Shown here: positions 24,301 through 37,900 of the stretch, piece by piece | Layout: each line of letters opens with the position of its first letter | Position numbering within the stretch: position 1 is the first letter of the stretch | DNA from: Misgurnus anguillicaudatus | Taxonomy: Eukaryota; Chordata; Actinopteri; Cypriniformes; Cobitidae | Assembly: GCF_027580225.2 (NCBI RefSeq) | Contig: NW_027395283.1 | Span: forward strand, 5,088,501 to 5,152,500 | DNA length: 64,000 bases | Reading direction: 5' to 3' | Notes under the pieces: model-generated | Databases searched by the model: none | Seen by the model: the letters and a program-made list of their open reading frames with translations, nothing else | What the model was told of the DNA's origin: nothing | Translations under genes and position numbers: made by a program

Positions 24301-27300
24301 TTTGCATACAGTGGATGATTGGCTTATGTTTAGGATGGGAGGTGTCTATCAACATTAGATGAAGTTTTACTTATACTTTAACATTGAATTCTGTTTTTAT
24401 ATGAGTGAGACCATTGTAACCACTTGCAATGAGATATTTCAATGAAAAACAAATAAGATACAGATTTATTCAGGAAATTGTCTTACAAGCTCGTGCTTTG
24501 ACTGGACGTGTTTTAAAGCGCGCTGTTATGATGCACATCCAGAACGGTAGTTCAACTTTCTGTCAAGTCCTTAACTTATTTTAAGTCTTGCGTTTTGTGC
24601 AGATATATGCATGTTGTATAATACATTTATGTTGTATATAAGTTTTAATATTATGTAGAGTATATAGAAAGCGCATCAGTTTGTGTTTAATAACCCGTTA
24701 GTTTCACTTCCATCACGCAGGTTTTCCTGTTAGAGGTTTCTATTAAAAACATTTAATAAATTAATCATCTAGTATGTGTTCATTGTTCTGTCATAGTTTT
24801 TTTAAAATCAAGTTTTATTTGAGTGTTTTTAATAGAAATATTTTCATTTTCACCATGACGTATACGCCCCGCCCCTTTGTTTGCCCCCCGTCCAGTTAAT
24901 CGAGTACTCGTTTTTCAGACCTAGGGATTAACCGAAATGAAAAAAACGACATAAATGCACATCTCTCATCGCGAGTTAACTCATGAAATCATGCGATTAA
25001 TCTAGATCTACATACAATACAACAATACTTAATGATAAAACATTAAAAATAAAGATCCCTGTTTTAAACCGCTCTCCAGATAAATCATTAATATAAAGTA
25101 TTGATCAACCATTAAGAGTTTATACAAACCAAAGAACAAACAAATCTATTGATAAATGTGACAGCATACATGACAAAGTTCTGGTAATGTATTAAAACTG
25201 AACAAGAAAAGAGATTTGTCATGAAGCAGCGCTAAGATGCTATAAAGATCACTGTTATTTGTGTCACCGCTGCTGTTCAAACAGTTTTCCTCTTCTTAAG
25301 AGATCAGTCTCTCTACCACTGTACATTCAGTAAAGTTGTCTTAAGAGCTCAGTCTCTATCACTGTACATTCAGTAAAGTTCTCTCTGTATGTATATGATC
25401 ATGAATCGGTGCATCTCACAGTCTGCTGTGCTCTCTTTGACTGCTGAGACACTTTTAATATTTTAATCTCATTTTAATTTATAGTAAATGCTGCCGCCAG
25501 TTCAGTCGCCACACTGACAACTTCTACATTGTAGATAATTTAGATTAGTAATGTATTTAAAGTAATGGAGCAACAGAAATAAAGTTCATTTAAATTAATG
25601 TAAAAATTGAAAAATGGATCAAATAAAATGTAACAGTTTTGTGCAACAGCGTTATTGAATCTGGACCAATAATAAAATAGATTATAGAATATCTCCACGT
25701 TGTTTCAAACTCACATGTTGGTTTTCTTTATTTCTCTATAGGTTGTGTAGTTGTAATATCACAGATGAAGGTTGTGTTGCTCTGACTTCAGCTCTGAGAT
25801 CAAACCCATCACACCTGACACATCTGAATCTGTCTGATAATAAATTAAAAGATTCAAGAGTAAAGCTGATCTCTGATGTACTGAAGAATCCTGACTGTAA
25901 ACTACAGAAACTGGTGTAAGATCATCTCTAATAATGACTTGAATAATAATTTAACATGATTATGAGAGTATAATGTATTTTGACATAAACCCCACCGATG
26001 GTTCAGTGACACAGTTTCAGCTCAAACTATCAGGTTCAGGATCTTTGTACAACACTCATAAGGTTAAATATCATTATAGTTGTGTGATAAACAACCTGAA
26101 GAGTCAACAAAAATACATGAATACAAAAACTAAGTTTATTAAAATGTAAATCCAGTGAATCAGCAGCAGACATATCAGTTGATCTGAGTGATCTTACTAG
26201 AATTTATTTAGTAGCTACAGTATATTTCACAGATATGAAGAGTCTAAACCATGAAGACATTTAAAACCAGAGGTGGGGACAAGTCACACATGGTCAAGTC
26301 CAAGCAAGTCTCAAGTCTTAAACCATCAAGTCTCAAGTCACAGTTCAGATAAATCAAGCAAGTCAAGTGTTCACCCTAAGCAAGTCAAATCAAGTCCTGA
26401 TAAGTGTCAAGTCAAGTCACAGTACTAAAATAAATAGGGGTACATTCAGGTCTAAAATTAGTATTAGGTAAAGAAATCGAATCACATGAATAATAACACT
26501 GTCTTTATTATCTTTATTTATTTCTTTATTATTTTTTTAGAGCTACAGAATTTATTGGATTTTGTTTGATTAACATAGTTCACCCAAAAATGAAAGTTCT
26601 GTCATCATTTACTCACCCTCATGTTGTTACAAACCCTCATAAGTTTCATTGTTTTGATGAACACAAAAAAAAAAGATATTTTGAGAAATGTTTGTAACCA
26701 AACCGTTCATGGACCCCATTTACTTCTATAGTATTCTTTTTTCCTACTATGGAAGTAAATGGGGTCCACAAACAGTTTGGTTACAAACATTTCTTAAAAT
26801 ATCTTCCTTTGTGTTCCTCACAACAATTAAATTTGTACAGGTTTGTAACAACATGAGGGTGAGTAAATGATGACAGAATTTTCATTTTTGGGTGAACTAT
26901 CCCTTTAATGACACAAACATGAGAAGGTTAATTGAGGTTACTGTTTCTTTAAAACAGACTGGTTCCTGCCTCTAATCTTTACATACATTTAAGAAATAAA
27001 CAAATGTTTTTATTAAAAAAAGAATACTGTAGATATATCCTTTTGTTTGTATGTGTCCTGTCAAGAACAGAAAGATTTTATGTTCGCTTGTTTTTAAAAC
27101 CCGTCTCTTTTGTGTGTGCACTATTAAGGGCCCTTAAACGTGCACGCACACACAAACGGAGGACAGATTGCAAACAGAGCAGCATAACAGTCGCTCCACG
27201 TAAAAACTTTGTTGTTTTTCAGTGCTCTGTTCACCAATTGTATTTTAATGGACTACAGTGTGAGAGACAGTAGCACAACTCACTCTATAGGCTACACATC

Positions 27301-28960
27301 AAGAGTTCTGATCTAGGGATGATCACGAGACCAGACACATTTAACCACACATGCGCCTGCGCTTAGTTACAGAAAGCTACTCATTTTAGCGCCTTTTTGT
27401 GGTTAAAATCACTTGACTGTTAACATTTGCAAGCCCTTAAAACACGTGCAAATGATCAACTTTTCCTGTTTAAATTTGCGTATCAATCCGCGAATCAAAT
27501 ACATGTGAGCCGAACCGTGGGTCGTGACTCGTGACCACAGATCAACTACAAGCGCATTTTCCACACACAGTCCACACAAACACTTGAAAATGTGCACATT
27601 TAATACAGACATTATCCTACATGTAATATAGAGCTACGCCACTGTTATAGCCAAATTCCCCAATACATATTTACGAGACGTATGATAATGGTCACTTTTC
27701 TAATAAGAAAAAGCATAATATGCAACCAAGGCCAAATTATGACAAACAGGAAAGATTAACGTTAATGTATTGCATTGGTAAACATTATAGAGTAGAACTG
27801 ACTATAAAGAGATGACTTTCTTACCTTATGGTTCTTGACGTTGTGGTTGTCCTGTCGGATATTCTTGCGTTGCATATATTGCATCTGGCAAATCTTTTTT
27901 TATTGGCACGGTCCAGTTCAAAAGTCTTTATAGCCAAACAAGACTATTTGTGGAGCTCGACTAACGTTACTGTCTGCCATGTTTGGCGCGGTTTGAATTG
28001 TGCAGCGTTAAAGGCACAGACGCTGATTAGTGGTGCTGACGTCACAATAATATTTTTATTTTAATGAATTTTATTGCTGTTTGTTTATTATTTATAAGTT
28101 CAAGTCATTGTCGAGTCTTCCCCTTCAAGTCAAGTCAAGTCTCAAGTAACTTGTTCTCAAGTCAAGTCATTTTCATACTTTAATCAAGCAAGTCACAAGT
28201 CCTGAAAATTGTGACTCGAGTCCCCCACCTCTGTTTAAAACTAATACACGGTTATCTTCAAATCAATATTGACTGTAAACTGAAGATACTGGCATAAGAC
28301 TGTAGCCTGGCTAACACCAGACCAGTCTCATAGAGAATGAGACATGGTCTGGGAACCATATGCTCATTTTCTCGTATTTGAGGCGTGGTTTACAAATGCC
28401 CAGAGCCGTTTATTGGGCGCTACGAATGTCTATCAAATGCGTCTGTATGTAGCTCATAGCCAATCGTTTCAATTATACCAGATGACGTATGTAGAGTGCC
28501 ATGAATTCAAACGTAAACAACTTTTCTCAGTACATGTGCATATGGCTGAAAGCTATGCAACTAAACCGGTAGCTGTATATTGATATTGAAAAGCAACACA
28601 ATTTAGTGGCACTGTGACAACCACAGTACAGACATAATGACTTACCATTTATAAGTTAATTGGACTTTGTCTACGATGATGCCTAGCAGGTCCTATAAAA
28701 CTCCATGGCTATCATGTCTTGTCCTATCAAAACATCCTTCTTGGATATGAAATTGTTTAACGGCAAAAGTTGCTCTTTCTTTAAACACACTTGCCTATTT
28801 CAGGGGCAAAAAGGTCCATAGTTTCCATGCTAGACTTGCAGCGTGAATAAATTTGTGCGCAAGGCAGCATGGGGAAATCACATATAGATTATAGGGCTGG
28901 ACCAGAATATTCGAATATTCGTTCCGCTGTGGGTTGACATTCGATTTTTTGTTTTGAGAT

Positions 28961-28991
<31 letters not shown>

Positions 28992-31900
28992 CAGCGTTAA
29001 TGCAGAGCTTCGGTCAAGCAGGAAGTGCGCTTCACGCTTCCACTCTATAGGTGCCGCAAAGAGACCGACATCCATATCCAACAGCCACCAGTGCCACCAG
29101 TAGAAGAGCACCTCGAACGTAAAGCACGCTTCCTGCTTTGGCATTCAAGCTAATATTGTTGTAAATAACGTTCAGTTTCTTGCAAAAACTGATTGATTTG
29201 CTTCACAAGACGTCAGTATGTCACACGGAGTTATGGGGGATTACTTTTGTATTGGATATATATGCTTTAGCTCTCAAAGTGGCAGATCGGTTGACTTGCA
29301 TGACGGAGCACTGGGGATTCTGCAAAATATCTTCATTATTGTTCTACTGATGAAAAAACATATTGGATGGTGTAAGTGTTATAAATAAACTTGATTTTGA
29401 AAGTATGCTACCGTTTTATTACAGTTTGTTGAACTTCGTTCATTTATTTTCGTTGTTTTATTTAAATGGCCTACCCTTTACGTTGTCAGTAATTTCTGTG
29501 CTGCAGTTTTATTTATTTTTTATTTTATTTAACCTTTATTTAACCAGGTTAGTCTCATTGAGATATAGAATCTCTTTTTCAAGAGAGACCTGGCCAAAAT
29601 AGCAGAACAAATAAAATCACACAATCACAAAACAAACACAAAAACGCAAAGACAACTCAAGTGCATTTCAATTTAAATAAAAATGCCATTAATTAAAACA
29701 TTTGCACGTTTAAATGGACTCATATTCTATAGATTTAACATAATGTTTAAAATCATTTAAGGAAATTAGACACTGTAGTTTTAGTGATTTCTGTAGGTCA
29801 TTCCAAGTTGAAGATGCAAAAAACATGAAAGCCTTTTTGAACAACTCCTGGCTTGAGGTACATTCAATTAAATAATTTTCTGGGACCGTAAACCATAAGT
29901 ACTCTGGGCAAAAGTAAGAAACTCGGATATGTAGCATGGCAGTCTGCCTATGATGCCCTTATATATGAAAATATAAAGGTGAGTAACCCGGCGATTTGAT
30001 AGAGAGGGCAAATTCACTGTGGAATAAAGTGTACAGTGATGAGTGAGAGGTCTGCAATTTGAAATAAACCTTAAAGCTCCATATATAACCTTTATTTAAC
30101 TAGGAAAGTCACATTGAGGTTGTAACCTCTTTTACAAGTGAGACCTAAACACAGCATCCAACATCTGAAGACACTTTGAGGGGGCATTCATATACAACAG
30201 ATCACCATAATCAATAATAGAGAGAGATGTGGCATCAACTAGCTTTTTTCTAGCAGAAAAAGTAAAACAAGATTTGTTCCTAAAGAAAAAACCTAGCTTC
30301 AATTTCAACTTCTTTACCAGATTCTGTATATGAAGCTCAAAAGAAAGGTGCTCATCAATTAAAAATCCGAAATATTTATAAGATGAAACTATCTCAATTG
30401 TTTGACCCTGATCAGTTACAATATTCAGGTCTAACTCTCTTTTCCTTGAGTTTGAAAATACCATTACTTTAGTCTTCTCTGCATTAAGCACAAGCTGTAA
30501 GCGATAAAGCTGTGCTTGCACTCTATCAAAAGCAGTTTGCAAGCATTCATACGCCTTCCTAATGGTAGCTGCACAACAATAAATGATAGTATCATCTGCA
30601 TAAAAATGGAAAGATGCATGTTGGACATTTTCCCCTAAACAGTTTATATAAATAGTGAATAAAAGTGGCCCTAGAATGGAGCCTTGTGGGACCCCTTTAC
30701 ATATTGATAGATATTTTGACGTTAAGCCATCAATTTGCGTAGCTTGAGTCCTATCAGCAAGGTAGTTGATAAACCAGCCCACAGAGTGCCGAGATATACC
30801 TATACTGATTAGTCTCTGCACTAATATACTATGGTCAACAGTGTCAAATGCTTTGGACAAATCAATGAACATAGACACACAGTGTTTCTTATCATCAAGT
30901 GCTTTGACTATATCATTAATTACTTTTATCGCAGCAGTGGTAGTGCTGTGATTTTTCCTAAAACCAGATTGATACTTAGATAAAATTGACTGAGAATTTA
31001 AATACTCTTTCACTTGTTCACTAACCAAAGATTCCAACACTTTGGCCAAAGCTGAAAGTTTGGAAATAGGTATATAATTATTTGGCAAGGTAGGGTCACC
31101 TCCTTTCAAAAGTGGCAAAACATAAGCAGACTTCCATACCTTGGGAATTTTGTTTGTGATCAGAGTAAGATTAAAAAGATGAGCCAAAGGTTCAGCTAGG
31201 ATATCTGCAGCTAATTTCAAAAAGAAAGGGTCTAAGTGATCTGGGCCCGCAGGTTTTCGAGGATTCAATTGTTTCAGAGCTTTATGAACATCAGCAACTG
31301 AAAAGGAGCTAAGACTGAAAGTTTTGTCAGCAGTAATAAAGGTGTCACTTACAGGCTCCGACACTCTAGGGGCAACAGAATTAAACAAAGATTCAGATGA
31401 TATGAAATGCTCATTAAAACAATTTAATATTTCTACTTTGTCAGATATAGAAACACCATTTTAACTAGAGACACCGGAAATGCTGTTTTTTTAGTCGTTG
31501 CAGATAATGACTTAATAGTTTTCCAACATTTTTTTGGGTCATTTAGATTTTCTGTAGTTTCAGATAAATAAAATTCAGCTTTAGCTTTTCTGAAAAGTGA
31601 AGTGAATTTGTTTCGCAAACATTTGAAAACAAACCAGTCAGCATTAGTATCCGATCTCCTTGCCTTTGCCCAGGCTACATTTCTCTCATGGAGCAATTTA
31701 GAAATCTCAGGGGAAAACCAGGGAATGTCCCGACCTTTAATTCTAAATTTACGAATAGGTGCATGTCTGTTCAGAATATCAAGAAAACTGTTTTGAAAAA
31801 AAGTAAGGGCTAATTCCACATCATCAAACAAAGCAATTCTACTCCAGTTAAAATAAAATAAATCATATAAAAAACCCTGTTCACCAAACATTTTCATATT

Positions 31901-34900
31901 TCGCCTTTCAACAATACGAGGTGCAGACTTAGGCACCTTAGTATCTCTAACAGCAGCAATCACACAGTGATCACTCACATCATTAGAAAAAACACCTATT
32001 GCAGAATACTTAAAAGGGGCATTGGTCAGGATTAAATCAATGAGTGATGATTTCTCCGGACATTTAGGATTTGGCCGAGTAGGAGTGTTAATTAATTGAG
32101 TCAAATTTAGACTGTCACACTGCTCTTTAAAAGCATTTGATGTCGGCCTTAGCCAGTCCCAGTTCAGATCACCAACAACAATAGTATCATTACAAATAAC
32201 TTTACTTAACAATTTTGATAATGTAAAAGAAGAGTCATTTGATGAAGATGGAGTTCTATAACAACCAACCTGATTTGGTGGTCTTTTGAGACTTCAAGGT
32301 TTAATGCCAAAAACTCAAATTGTTTACAAACTGATTCTGAGAGCACTAAACTGGAAATAAATTTGCATTTGATATAAATAGCAACACCTCCCCCTCTTTT
32401 TGGGCGATCTGAACGATACACATTATAACCATCAATGCCGATATCTTTATCAAGGACAGATTTAGTCAGCCAGGTTTCAGACAAAACAACAATGTCCGCA
32501 TCTGTTGACCTGACCCATAAATTAACCATATCTAGTTTAGACATTAAACTCCGAACATTGAGATGAATAATACCCAGGCCACACCTTGATTTAAAATCTT
32601 AAGGTGTATCACATATCTTAAGGCTATCAGGTCCCGGATTAGGCAGAACATTTCCAGAAATTAGTAATAAAATAACAACAAGAACTCTGGACTTAACTGA
32701 TTTACAGCAGAAAGTCCCAGATCTAGAATTTAATGATATAAAAAAGCAGGAAGTGAGTCTGCAGAGACAATAAACCAATCCTTCAAAATTGATAGACAAT
32801 GGAGATGGAGTAAATTTGCAGCCTTATAACCAAACATAAATGAGTGACTTGGCCCCTGTGATTCAAAATGGACCTTGGAAAATATTTCCGGCCTTGAGAC
32901 TACATAAGGGAACTGCATAAGGATGGACTCATTTTCTACCTGCAAATGGACAACCCCACTAGTAAGGGGGATCAGAAGGATAAATAAGACTAAATAAAAC
33001 TTCATTTTTAGAACCCAGTGGTGAAGTCCAGTGATGGAAGATGCGACTGAGACTGTAACAGATGACAGCCCAGAGATGGAGGCAGCTGTGTCTGTAGCCG
33101 GTGACAGTCTGAAGGTTAAAACAGCTGAGGCTGTAGCTACTAAAGCTACAGCAGTCGATAAACTGGTGGGATGGAGGAAGCTGAGTCCGTAGTAGGCAGA
33201 CCCACTGAGGTGGCGGTAGTGAGGATATGAAGGCCACAGCTAAAGTAGGCAGATGCCCAATAAGTGAGTTTTAGGCAGGCAGCAGCTTGGTGGTAAAGGC
33301 AGTAGCTGGTGGCAGCAAGCAGTAAGAACTGTAACTACAGCTAGTGTTAGCTAGCCGGTACCACCTATGAAAAAAAGCCACCTACTTTGCTGCAAGTAGT
33401 GCTTAGTTCTGTTTCCGTTTTTGTTTGTGGCTTAGTTGATTGTCATGGCTAGAAAAAGAGTCTAAGCTTAAAAACAAGTGCAAACTAGCTGTTTAAAACT
33501 TGGAGTATGGATTAGAGTAAAGGTGGATGAACCACAATAAAAGTCCATGTAGTTTGGGCCCAGGCACAAAACGGCTACTTGCCCACAGCTAGCTAAGCTA
33601 CACAAAAAACTCAAGAAAATCCATTTTGAAAACAGTCACCAATAAAACACAATTGTGTGCCTCAATATCAATTAAGGACTTTTTGGGGTTTCTTTCACCC
33701 GTCCAAGACTAAAACCTGCAGATGTAGTGGTGATGTACCTCTTTCTATTCCAAGGAATGATCCAAACTGTGAGTCAGTAGTGCAAAGATCCAGAAGCGAG
33801 TAAACTCCACAACGGAACACAGTAATCCACTCGATATGCTTTTAAAAATCCATATGTTGAATTTCCAAGGTTAAAAATATATTTAAAAGAGATGCCTTTT
33901 CCAAGCAAGAAACAAACAATACAGGACAAACATGGTTTCTACCATCTTGGTTGAGTTTATTCATCTCAGCACTTAATGTTACTGAAAGTTACAAACATAA
34001 AAGATTAAAATTTAATTATAATGAGAAAAAGTAAAATGTTTTGTAAATCAGACTGTTAATATAAACATAAACTGATAAAGTGCATTTACTTGTAAATCTC
34101 ACTTTGTTTCAGTAAAACACAAACACACATAAATGAAACTAAAATGAAAATGTCCATGAACACTAAATGATGACAGGAAGAGAAACAAATTCAACTCACT
34201 GTAGATTTGATCTGTGTGTGAACAAACTGTGTGTCTCTGTTCTCTACAGGTTGAGTAAGTGTCATATCACAGATGAAGATTGTGTTGCTCTGACTTCAGC
34301 TCTGAGATCAAACCCATCACACCTGAGAGAACTGAATCTGTCTGTGAATAAACTAAGAGATTCAGGAGTGAAGCTGATCTCTGATGTACTGAAGAATCCT
34401 GACTGTAAACTGAAGATACTGAAGTAAGATCATCTCTAATAATTACTTATAATAAATAAATAAATTAATTAATTAACATGATTGTGAGAGTATAAGGTAT
34501 TTTGTCATAAACCCCGCCGATGGTTCATTGACACAATTTCAGCTCAAACTATCAGGTTCAGGATCTTTGTACAACACTCATAAGGTTTAATATCATTATA
34601 GTTGTGTGATAAACAACCTGAAAAGTCAACAAAAATACATGAATATAGGGATGTCCCGATCAGATTCAGGATGTTCCTTATGTCATGCTGCACGCATTGC
34701 TGTTTCTGTGTGGAGTCAAAAGGGTCTAACTCTGTGCCAGCGCATAACTATAGATGTGTTAAAAAATAATGTGAATATGTATATATATAGTATATATGTT
34801 CAGGGGTTAAATTGGGATTTGTTTTGTGGGGAGGCTCTGTTGGGAGGGAGGGTTCGAGGGGTAACATGTTTAATCCTGATGACAGAAAAACCACTAGTGT

Positions 34901-37900
34901 GTTTCAATGACATTTTGGACCTCTGATAGGATTGTTTAAGTTTCAGCTTTAAAGCTGTGCCACAAAATTATGCAAATCTATGAGTCTGACACACTGTATG
35001 CACTTGTTGCACATGTTATTATGCACAATTGATCAAACTTTGAAGGAAGTTATAAGACTCAACCTCCTTGACTAATTCTAGGCATAAGATAGACTACCCA
35101 AAAAGACTCAATTAACAAGAAAAACAACATACTGATTCAGAAATATGTCTTATAAATTAGCCATAGAGATTCCCTAAGCTGGTCAGCAGTTAGTAAAACA
35201 ATACCTATAGTTAGGTCGTAATTGATTTATAAAATCAAAATACATTATTTTATTAAACTATACAATAAGTTGTATCCAGTTATCTAGTTAACATATTTTA
35301 ATGAGTGGGGTGACATGGCTATACATACTTTAATACTTTGTTTCTAGACTTCTATTAAGTTTTTTCGACATGGGCACCATTCTTACCTCTATCTCTCTCT
35401 CTCTCTATCTATCTCTCATCTCTACAATGTGTAATGTCATGATCCTGCGTGAATGCGCGTTCTTGAGGTTCTGAGTGAGATTGAGCTTTATACCGATGTA
35501 GATTAACTGAGCACATGGTGACAAAAACGATTGATGCGTCGTTTAAATGAGCGGTAAAAACCCACGTGAAACCACGTGATCAGATCGATTTCGGATTACG
35601 TGATCGGATCGGGACATCCCTACATGAATACAAAACTAAGTCTAATAAAATGTAAATCCAGTGAATCAGCAGCAGATATATCAGTTGATCTGAGTGATCT
35701 TACTAGAGTTTATTTAGTAATTACAGTATATTTCACAGATATGAAGAGTCTGAACCATGATGACATTTAAAACTAATACACCATTATCTTTGAATCAGTA
35801 TTGACTGATAGATTATAGTGAGACTATATAGAGATCATAACATCTGTAATGGATTTATAGGATTTTAATCTCAGTAATATATATCAGGGCTATTCAATTG
35901 GCAGCCCATGGGCCAAACCCGGCCCCTGAGGTAATTTGATCCGGCTCTTCATGTAGTCTTGTGTGAAAAGAAAAGACATCTCTAGAATAAATGTAGTTTA
36001 GTTATACAACGGGCCCTACAGTTACGAGTTGATTCTATGGCTGTTTTAACTTTATTTGTTGTATTTCCAGCTTACAACACCGCCTTTTCCATCAGTTGTT
36101 GTTTGATATGTCAGCTCAATGATGACTTGCTTATCCACAATGACATTAGGGGCCCTTCGTCTAATCCCTATTTAGATGACAGACTTTGTAAACTGAAAAA
36201 CTAAGCGGAGGAAGAAGACCCCCAGTTTAACAATAATTAAAAAAAAAATAGTTGTTTTCATTTTTATTGAAATTTTAATTTTTTGGATTAAAACCTTTAA
36301 AAGACGTTTTCTTTCAGTGATAGAAGTAAAAATAGCAGGCTTTAATGTCTGCAGATGTATTAATATCCTACATAATCACTGTAATCTCATAAAATAATTT
36401 GCAAATATGCAAGAAAAGGTTTGTACTCTAAAAATACAAACAAGAGATAACGAATTTACAAACGTGCCGAGAGCCGAAGCGTTTCAGCACTAGAACAGCG
36501 CCATTGGATTTTTATAAAGCATTACTTGAAATGTTTCTCTTCTCACCATATCCACTAAAGTAGCATTTAAAAACATTTAAAAATAGATGCATTTGTTTAA
36601 AGCAAAGCATTTTTTTACTTACCAGGCTGCAGGTGAAGCAGCTCTTTACGCCTTCTAACGTCTCATAGTCCTCATTTATGTCCAAGAGACTCAATAATAA
36701 TCTTTTACATTCAATCCTTTAATCTTTCATATTTAAAAGCGTTTTTGTGCTGCTGCGCATTCATGTCTGTGATAAGCAAACCCACGTTGTCGTCTCGTTT
36801 ATAATCGCATATTTCTAATGATCTCTTTAAATAACAAAAAACATATTGCGCCATTGACTTTTGACTTTAGAGCAGGTTTTAGTTGGTCAATGGCGTAGTC
36901 TATTTTAGTTGCCTCAAAATAGCAACGCGCCAACAATGCGCCTGAACACACCTCGTTTTTAGACCAGAACGCCCATGGGTGCAAAAGTGGGCGCAAATGC
37001 ATTTGCTATTTAAACAACGTGGCGCTAAACATGAAAATGAAAACTGCGCTGGGTTGACACTAGCAAAAGACACTTGCGTCGCGCATTGCTCTGCATTGCT
37101 CCGGGTGTATGATAGAGCCCTAGATGTCTAGAGACACCCATAGACACGAGGGTCGACAGGAGGATGCGGTGATTGTTATGTACAGATAGATCCAGTAAGA
37201 TGATATGGAGGATGTCCATGCGAATCAATAAATCATCGTTCTCACACAATAATGCAATTAAAACGAGTAATCACTACAGCCTGACCGATTTATTGTTTTG
37301 CTGATTTTATCGAAGATATGAGCCTGTCGCAGATATAACTGAATCAGCATATAAGCAGCCAATATGAACATTTCTTACAGAACACATTAAATGCTTTTGA
37401 GTGATGTAAGTACTTGTTTGTCCAGCAGAGCGCGCTCTATTGGTTGCTAATGGCCATCCAGGTCACTGTGTAGTGACACCAGCCAACCCCTTTTCACTTC
37501 AATCAGTCTCTCAGTTCAGGCGGCAGTCATGCGGTGTCTTCATAACATTTTTACACCTGGTATTAAGACGCGCTTTGGTTGATTGGATTATAGTGGAAGA
37601 GAGACACATTCCCGTTTACACTCGCTGTTAATAATTTGCCTCTTTTGTCGTAAGAAATTACGGGTTTAAACTGAAGCTCAGTCGTGCACTAATATTACAG
37701 TATCTAAGATTACAGCTGCTTGTGTTATTACTGAACATGTTCATTTCAGAGCAATTGATTACATAAGCTACCGCAACTTGAAAAAAGTTTTATAAAAGTG
37801 TAAAGTCCGCACCGAACACTGTGGGTTTGTGTTATAAAAACATTGTGCAGTACATTAACATCATTTAAAGTTATTTATAATAAATCAAATTTACTGTTTA

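Larger units (their letters stand above)
18095..25010. mobile_element. 6.9-kb hAT composite in the NACHT-LRR intron
   Basis: Left end TAGGGCTGTCAAAATTAACGC and right end GCGATTAATCTAGATCTA with the flanking 8-mer CATACAAT present on both sides (18087-18094, 25011-25018), a perfect hAT-size target duplication. Inside lie a hairpin element (19990-21049), a nested hAT (21788-24967) and direct GTGCTCAGCACCCCTAAA motifs at 18220 and 19720. No transposase ORF is visible, so it is non-autonomous. The ORFs in the region are short and without motifs. Confidence 0.8.
29510..33950 (-). mobile_element. APE-type LINE (CR1/Rex1/I-like), minus strand
   Basis: The minus strand carries an NPGP motif (32640-32629), an APE endonuclease (32544-31980), a linker and an RT with [13 protein letters not shown] and FYADDTIIY (31388-30132) whose C-terminal part continues at 30080-29710. 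The 3' end (29510-29600) has a run ending in (TTTAA)-like A-rich DNA. About 1 kb of 5' leader precedes it (32650-33950, limit uncertain). Three breaks: frameshifts near 32215 and 31450, and a short insertion at 30070-30135. Clade cannot be fixed by eye. Confidence 0.85.

Noticed and set aside
26340..28210. Dense CAAGTC repeats as a CRISPR-like or satellite array
   Set aside because: They are irregular 5-6-bp motifs confined to the two ends of a hAT with an 8-bp target duplication; there are no spacers and the genome is eukaryotic.
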